Source: an uncultured Myxococcales bacterium
GTDB taxonomy: Bacteria; Myxococcota_A; Bradymonadia; UBA7976; VGTA01
Assembly (NCBI GenBank): GCA_937146725.1
Contig: CAKZRU010000107.1
Location: 1 to 37,215, forward strand
Direction: 5' to 3'
DNA length: 37,215 nt
Below the pieces are notes generated by a model that saw only the letters and a program-made list of their open reading frames with translations, was not told the DNA's origin and made no database searches. Shown in pieces: positions 35,234 to 37,215 of the stretch. Numbering within the stretch: position 1 is the stretch's first letter; each line of letters begins with the position of its first letter. The translations under genes were made by a program, and so were the position numbers.

Positions 35234-36022
35234 ATGAGTCTGCCTACTCTGTCACACGGCGAGTTTGAGCTTGTATACAACATGCTCAGTCTAGCTATTG
35301 CCGCCATGTTCGGTAGCTTTGTTTTCTTCGTGATTGCTCGCAATCAACTTACTCACAAGTACCGCCCAGCGTTGATTATGTCATCATTGGTAGTAGGTAT
35401 TGCCGGATACCACTATTGGCGTATATTCAACAGTTGGGAAGCGGCCTACACACTAGCTGACGGCGTATACAAGCCATCAGGTACACCATTTAATGATGCA
35501 TACCGCTATGTTGACTGGTTGCTGACTGTGCCATTGCTTGTCGCTGAGTTAGTTGCTGTTTTGGCATTAACCCGTGAAGTACGTGGTCCAATGATGGCGA
35601 AGCTCACTGTAGCTGCTGTATTAATGATTGCTACTGGCTATCCAGGAGAAATCTCAAGCGACACAACAACTCGTGGTATTTGGGGCTTTGTTTCAACCAT
35701 TCCATTCGCATATATCCTATATGTATTGTGGGTACAACTTAGCAAAGCAACTGCTGATGCTGCACCTCGTGTACAGAAGCTTCTTGGCGATACAAAACTA
35801 CTGCTTCTTGCAACTTGGGGCTTCTACCCAATCGCATACCTCATGCCGCAGCTCGGTGTAGAGGCTGGTTCTGCTACTGTAGCTCTTCAGGTTGGATACA
35901 GCATTGCTGATATTCTTGCTAAATGTGGCTATGGCTTCATGATCTATGCAATTGCACAAGCTAAGATGGAAGCTGAAGGCGTTTCAGTTTCTAACGAAGC
36001 TGCTGCTGAAGCAACAGCTTAA
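35234..36022 (+). CDS. Proton-pumping microbial rhodopsin, green-type, xanthorhodopsin-like
   Basis: A 262-residue seven-helix membrane protein. Retinal attaches at Lys230 (ADILAK), with counter-ion Asp226 on the same helix. Helix C reads RYVDWLLTVPLLVAE: Arg91, proton acceptor Asp94, Thr98 and proton donor Glu105 form the DTE set of outward proton pumps. Leu102 at the tuning position predicts green absorption. His60 is the usual helix-B histidine partner of the acceptor. In helix E, Trp150-Gly151 aligns with Trp137-Trp138 of bacteriorhodopsin, so Gly151 takes the place of the Trp and leaves an opening for an antenna carotenoid, as xanthorhodopsin does with Gly156. The ATG has AAAGGA 7 bp upstream. 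Small gene B follows within 12 bp. Confidence 0.97.
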   Translation: MSLPTLSHGEFELVYNMLSLAIAAMFGSFVFFVIARNQLTHKYRPALIMSSLVVGIAGYHYWRIFNSWEAAYTLADGVYKPSGTPFNDAYRYVDWLLTVPLLVAELVAVLALTREVRGPMMAKLTVAAVLMIATGYPGEISSDTTTRGIWGFVSTIPFAYILYVLWVQLSKATADAAPRVQKLLGDTKLLLLATWGFYPIAYLMPQLGVEAGSATVALQVGYSIADILAKCGYGFMIYAIAQAKMEAEGVSVSNEAAAEATA

Positions 36023-36033
36023 GAGAAATGCAT

Positions 36034-36234
36034 ATGAGTAATGAGAACAACTACTCTGGTCATTACCATACCGCAGGTAACGGCTTAATGATTGTTGGTT
36101 TTGTAAATGCAGCAATCGCCACTTACTCTCTAAGTCAACAATATGAGAACGTATTTATTGACTATCAGACCATGCTCTTGTTCTCACTCAGCTTTATCGC
36201 TACTGGATTGTGGATGAAATCAATCAAAGATTAA
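36034..36234 (+). CDS. Small two-span membrane protein B, downstream of rhodopsin (HYH family)
   Basis: 66 residues from the ATG at 36034, the better-spaced of two ATGs (the other is 36028). It has the HYH motif at 10-12, membrane segments at about 15-33 and 46-61, and ends GLWMKSIKD. It is the paralogue of the gene before the rhodopsin (20 of 54 identical, gap-free). It starts 11 bp after the rhodopsin stop, so the two are translated from one mRNA. It is unlike any family I know. Possible roles are a rhodopsin subunit, an assembly factor or a carotenoid-antenna partner; these are inferences. A terminator follows at 36401. Confidence 0.8.
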   Translation: MSNENNYSGHYHTAGNGLMIVGFVNAAIATYSLSQQYENVFIDYQTMLLFSLSFIATGLWMKSIKD

Positions 36235-36534
36235 AAAAGTCTTTGAGTGATATGCAAAACATAAACTTATCCTGTTCAGCCACTGATTCGGTCGCCTAAG
36301 GCTTACCTGAGTGATACTTAATAGACCTTTTGAGAGTTACTTTCACGCTTGATTCCATCTCTCAGTAAAACAATTAAATATCAGTAATTTATGGTTATCA
36401 AACTGTTTACTAAGTAAACTGTTTTTTTGTCATAGATAAAAAATAATCTGCAACTTCTACCAATTGTTTGTGCTCAATACATTAGACATTAAAGTGTATA
36501 ACCTTTGCACAATCATTTTAGGAGTTGGTCGATC
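36235..36534. other. Intergenic region between rhodopsin operon and crtI
   Basis: This 300-bp stretch has no gene. It holds the terminator at 36401-36428 and, just before crtI, a TATAAC (36497-36502) that could be a -10; no good -35 is spaced from it. An ordinary sigma-70 promoter is not convincing, so a regulated or alternative-sigma promoter is possible. AGGAG at 36520-36524 is the crtI ribosome-binding site. Confidence 0.45.
36401..36428 (+). terminator. Rho-independent terminator of the rhodopsin operon
   Basis: A GTTTAC stem (36405-36410) with loop TAA pairs with GTAAAC (36414-36419), extended outward by three more pairs across a T-T mismatch. It is followed by a run of seven T. It lies 170 bp after the small protein B stop and before crtI, so crtI is probably a separate transcript. 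Confidence 0.75.
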
Positions 36535-37215
36535 ATGAACAAAACAGCCATTGTTATTGGTTCTGGGTTTGGCGGCATTGCTTTAGCGCTTCGTTTACAA
36601 AGCTTAGGGCTTAATACAACGATTGTAGAAAAGCTTGATAAGCCGGGTGGGCGTGCCTATGTTCATGAAGCCCAAGGCTTTAAGTTTGATATGGGACCCA
36701 CAGTGATTACAGTGCCTCACTTTATTGAGGAACTTTTTTCTTTGGAGCGAGGCCAAAGTCATCTCGAAGATGAGGATTTCCCTAATCATCTGCTTGCTGA
36801 TGATATTAGAGTTAGAGCTGGTATTTCTGGTGGCCCCAATACAAGTAAATACTGTGAAATCGTACCGATTCTCCCATTTTATCGAATTTATTTTGATGAC
36901 GGCACTTACTTTGATTACGATGGTGATCCAACCAATACACGTAAGCAAATTCAAGAGATTGAGCCCGATGACTTGGAAGGATATGAGCGTTTTCACGCAG
37001 CCGCTGAAAAGATATTTAAACGAGGCTTTTTAGAGCTTGGATATACATATTTTTCCGATATCCCATCAATGCTTAAAGTCGCTCCTGAGCTTTTTAGATT
37101 AGATGCTGTACGGAGTTTATTTAGTTTTACATCTAAATATTTCCGCTCGCCAAAGCTTAGACAAGTATTTAGCTTTGAAACTCTTTTAGTGGGCGGTAAT
37201 CCACTGAAAGTCCCA
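36535..37215 (+). CDS. crtI: Phytoene desaturase CrtI, N-terminal part (cut by the window end)
   Basis: The first 227 residues of a carotenoid desaturase of usual length about 500; the 3' end lies outside the window. The FAD-binding motif is IGSGFGG (8-14), followed by an acidic residue (Glu32) and PGGRA (37-41), then FDMGPTV. CrtI desaturates phytoene toward lycopene at the membrane, the route to carotenoids and retinal. The ATG has AGGAG 10 bp upstream. Between LFSLERG and the [11 protein letters not shown] segment there is an acidic/Gly-rich insert of about 25 residues longer than in the CrtI proteins I recall. Its place after the rhodopsin operon suggests it serves retinal and/or antenna-carotenoid supply. 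A CrtN or CrtD relative is less likely. Confidence 0.9.
   Translation, partial: MNKTAIVIGSGFGGIALALRLQSLGLNTTIVEKLDKPGGRAYVHEAQGFKFDMGPTVITVPHFIEELFSLERGQSHLEDEDFPNHLLADDIRVRAGISGGPNTSKYCEIVPILPFYRIYFDDGTYFDYDGDPTNTRKQIQEIEPDDLEGYERFHAAAEKIFKRGFLELGYTYFSDIPSMLKVAPELFRLDAVRSLFSFTSKYFRSPKLRQVFSFETLLVGGNPLKVP

Noticed and set aside
33337..36234. One long operon from the DUF2269-like gene through the rhodopsin
   Set aside because: A terminator-like hairpin follows azurin, and gaps of 140-230 bp with a promoter-like site separate the units.
36604..36996. Minus-strand reading frame inside crtI
   Set aside because: The plus-strand frame is a clear CrtI with FAD motif and a good ribosome-binding site.

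Overview
The window looks like chromosome of a moderately AT-rich (about 40% GC by eye), Gram-negative, aerobic, probably aquatic bacterium. It carries a green-type, xanthorhodopsin-like proton-pumping rhodopsin beside a carotenoid gene, an azurin, an aerobic benzoyl-CoA (box) cluster and a large secreted lipoprotein. That lipoprotein has Gly-Glu-Glu-Thr-Ala-type linker repeats and a Cys-rich domain, which reminds me of Myxococcota/Bradymonadales-like deltaproteobacterial genomes. The lineage is an inference; no rRNA or tRNA gene is visible to settle it.

Layout. 229-3626 (minus): a membrane O-acyltransferase with a C-terminal SGNH domain, and an RhlE-type DEAD-box RNA helicase with a repeat tail. 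3768-12091 (minus): a five-gene operon, read in the order SWIM zinc-finger protein, DUF5691-like protein, MoxR AAA+ ATPase, DUF5682-like GxxH protein, VWA-domain protein. 12210-18232: mixed accessory genes, namely a zinc-ribbon protein, an orphan LuxR-type response regulator, an AstE/AspA-like deacylase, a solitary tyrosine recombinase, an unknown protein and the lipoprotein. 18469-22750: boxB and boxC (minus), with boxR divergent from them. 23322-25753: a two-gene ATPase + DUF4435/TOPRIM cassette resembling the PARIS anti-phage system. 25796-31465: a SulP transporter with a tiny membrane partner, divergent from cysD-cysNC-cysQ (sulfate activation). 31511-33990: a HAD phosphatase, a degenerate site-2-protease-like membrane protein and a DUF2269-like membrane protein. 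34158-37215: azurin, small membrane protein A, rhodopsin, small membrane protein B, and the start of crtI, which runs off the window.

How the parts work together. Rhodopsin (light-driven proton export) needs retinal, and the crtI that follows fits local carotenoid/retinal synthesis. The rhodopsin has Gly151 where bacteriorhodopsin has Trp138, the opening that lets xanthorhodopsin bind an antenna carotenoid. The most novel-looking signal is that the two small proteins flanking the rhodopsin are paralogues of each other. They align without gaps over 54 residues with 20 identities, each having an HYH motif, two membrane segments and a Gly-x-Trp-Met end, which suggests an uncharacterised rhodopsin-associated protein family. 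The MoxR/VWA/GxxH operon looks like a chaperone-AAA+ remodelling system around a putative metal-dependent hydrolase. The ATPase/TOPRIM pair is a probable phage-defence cassette.
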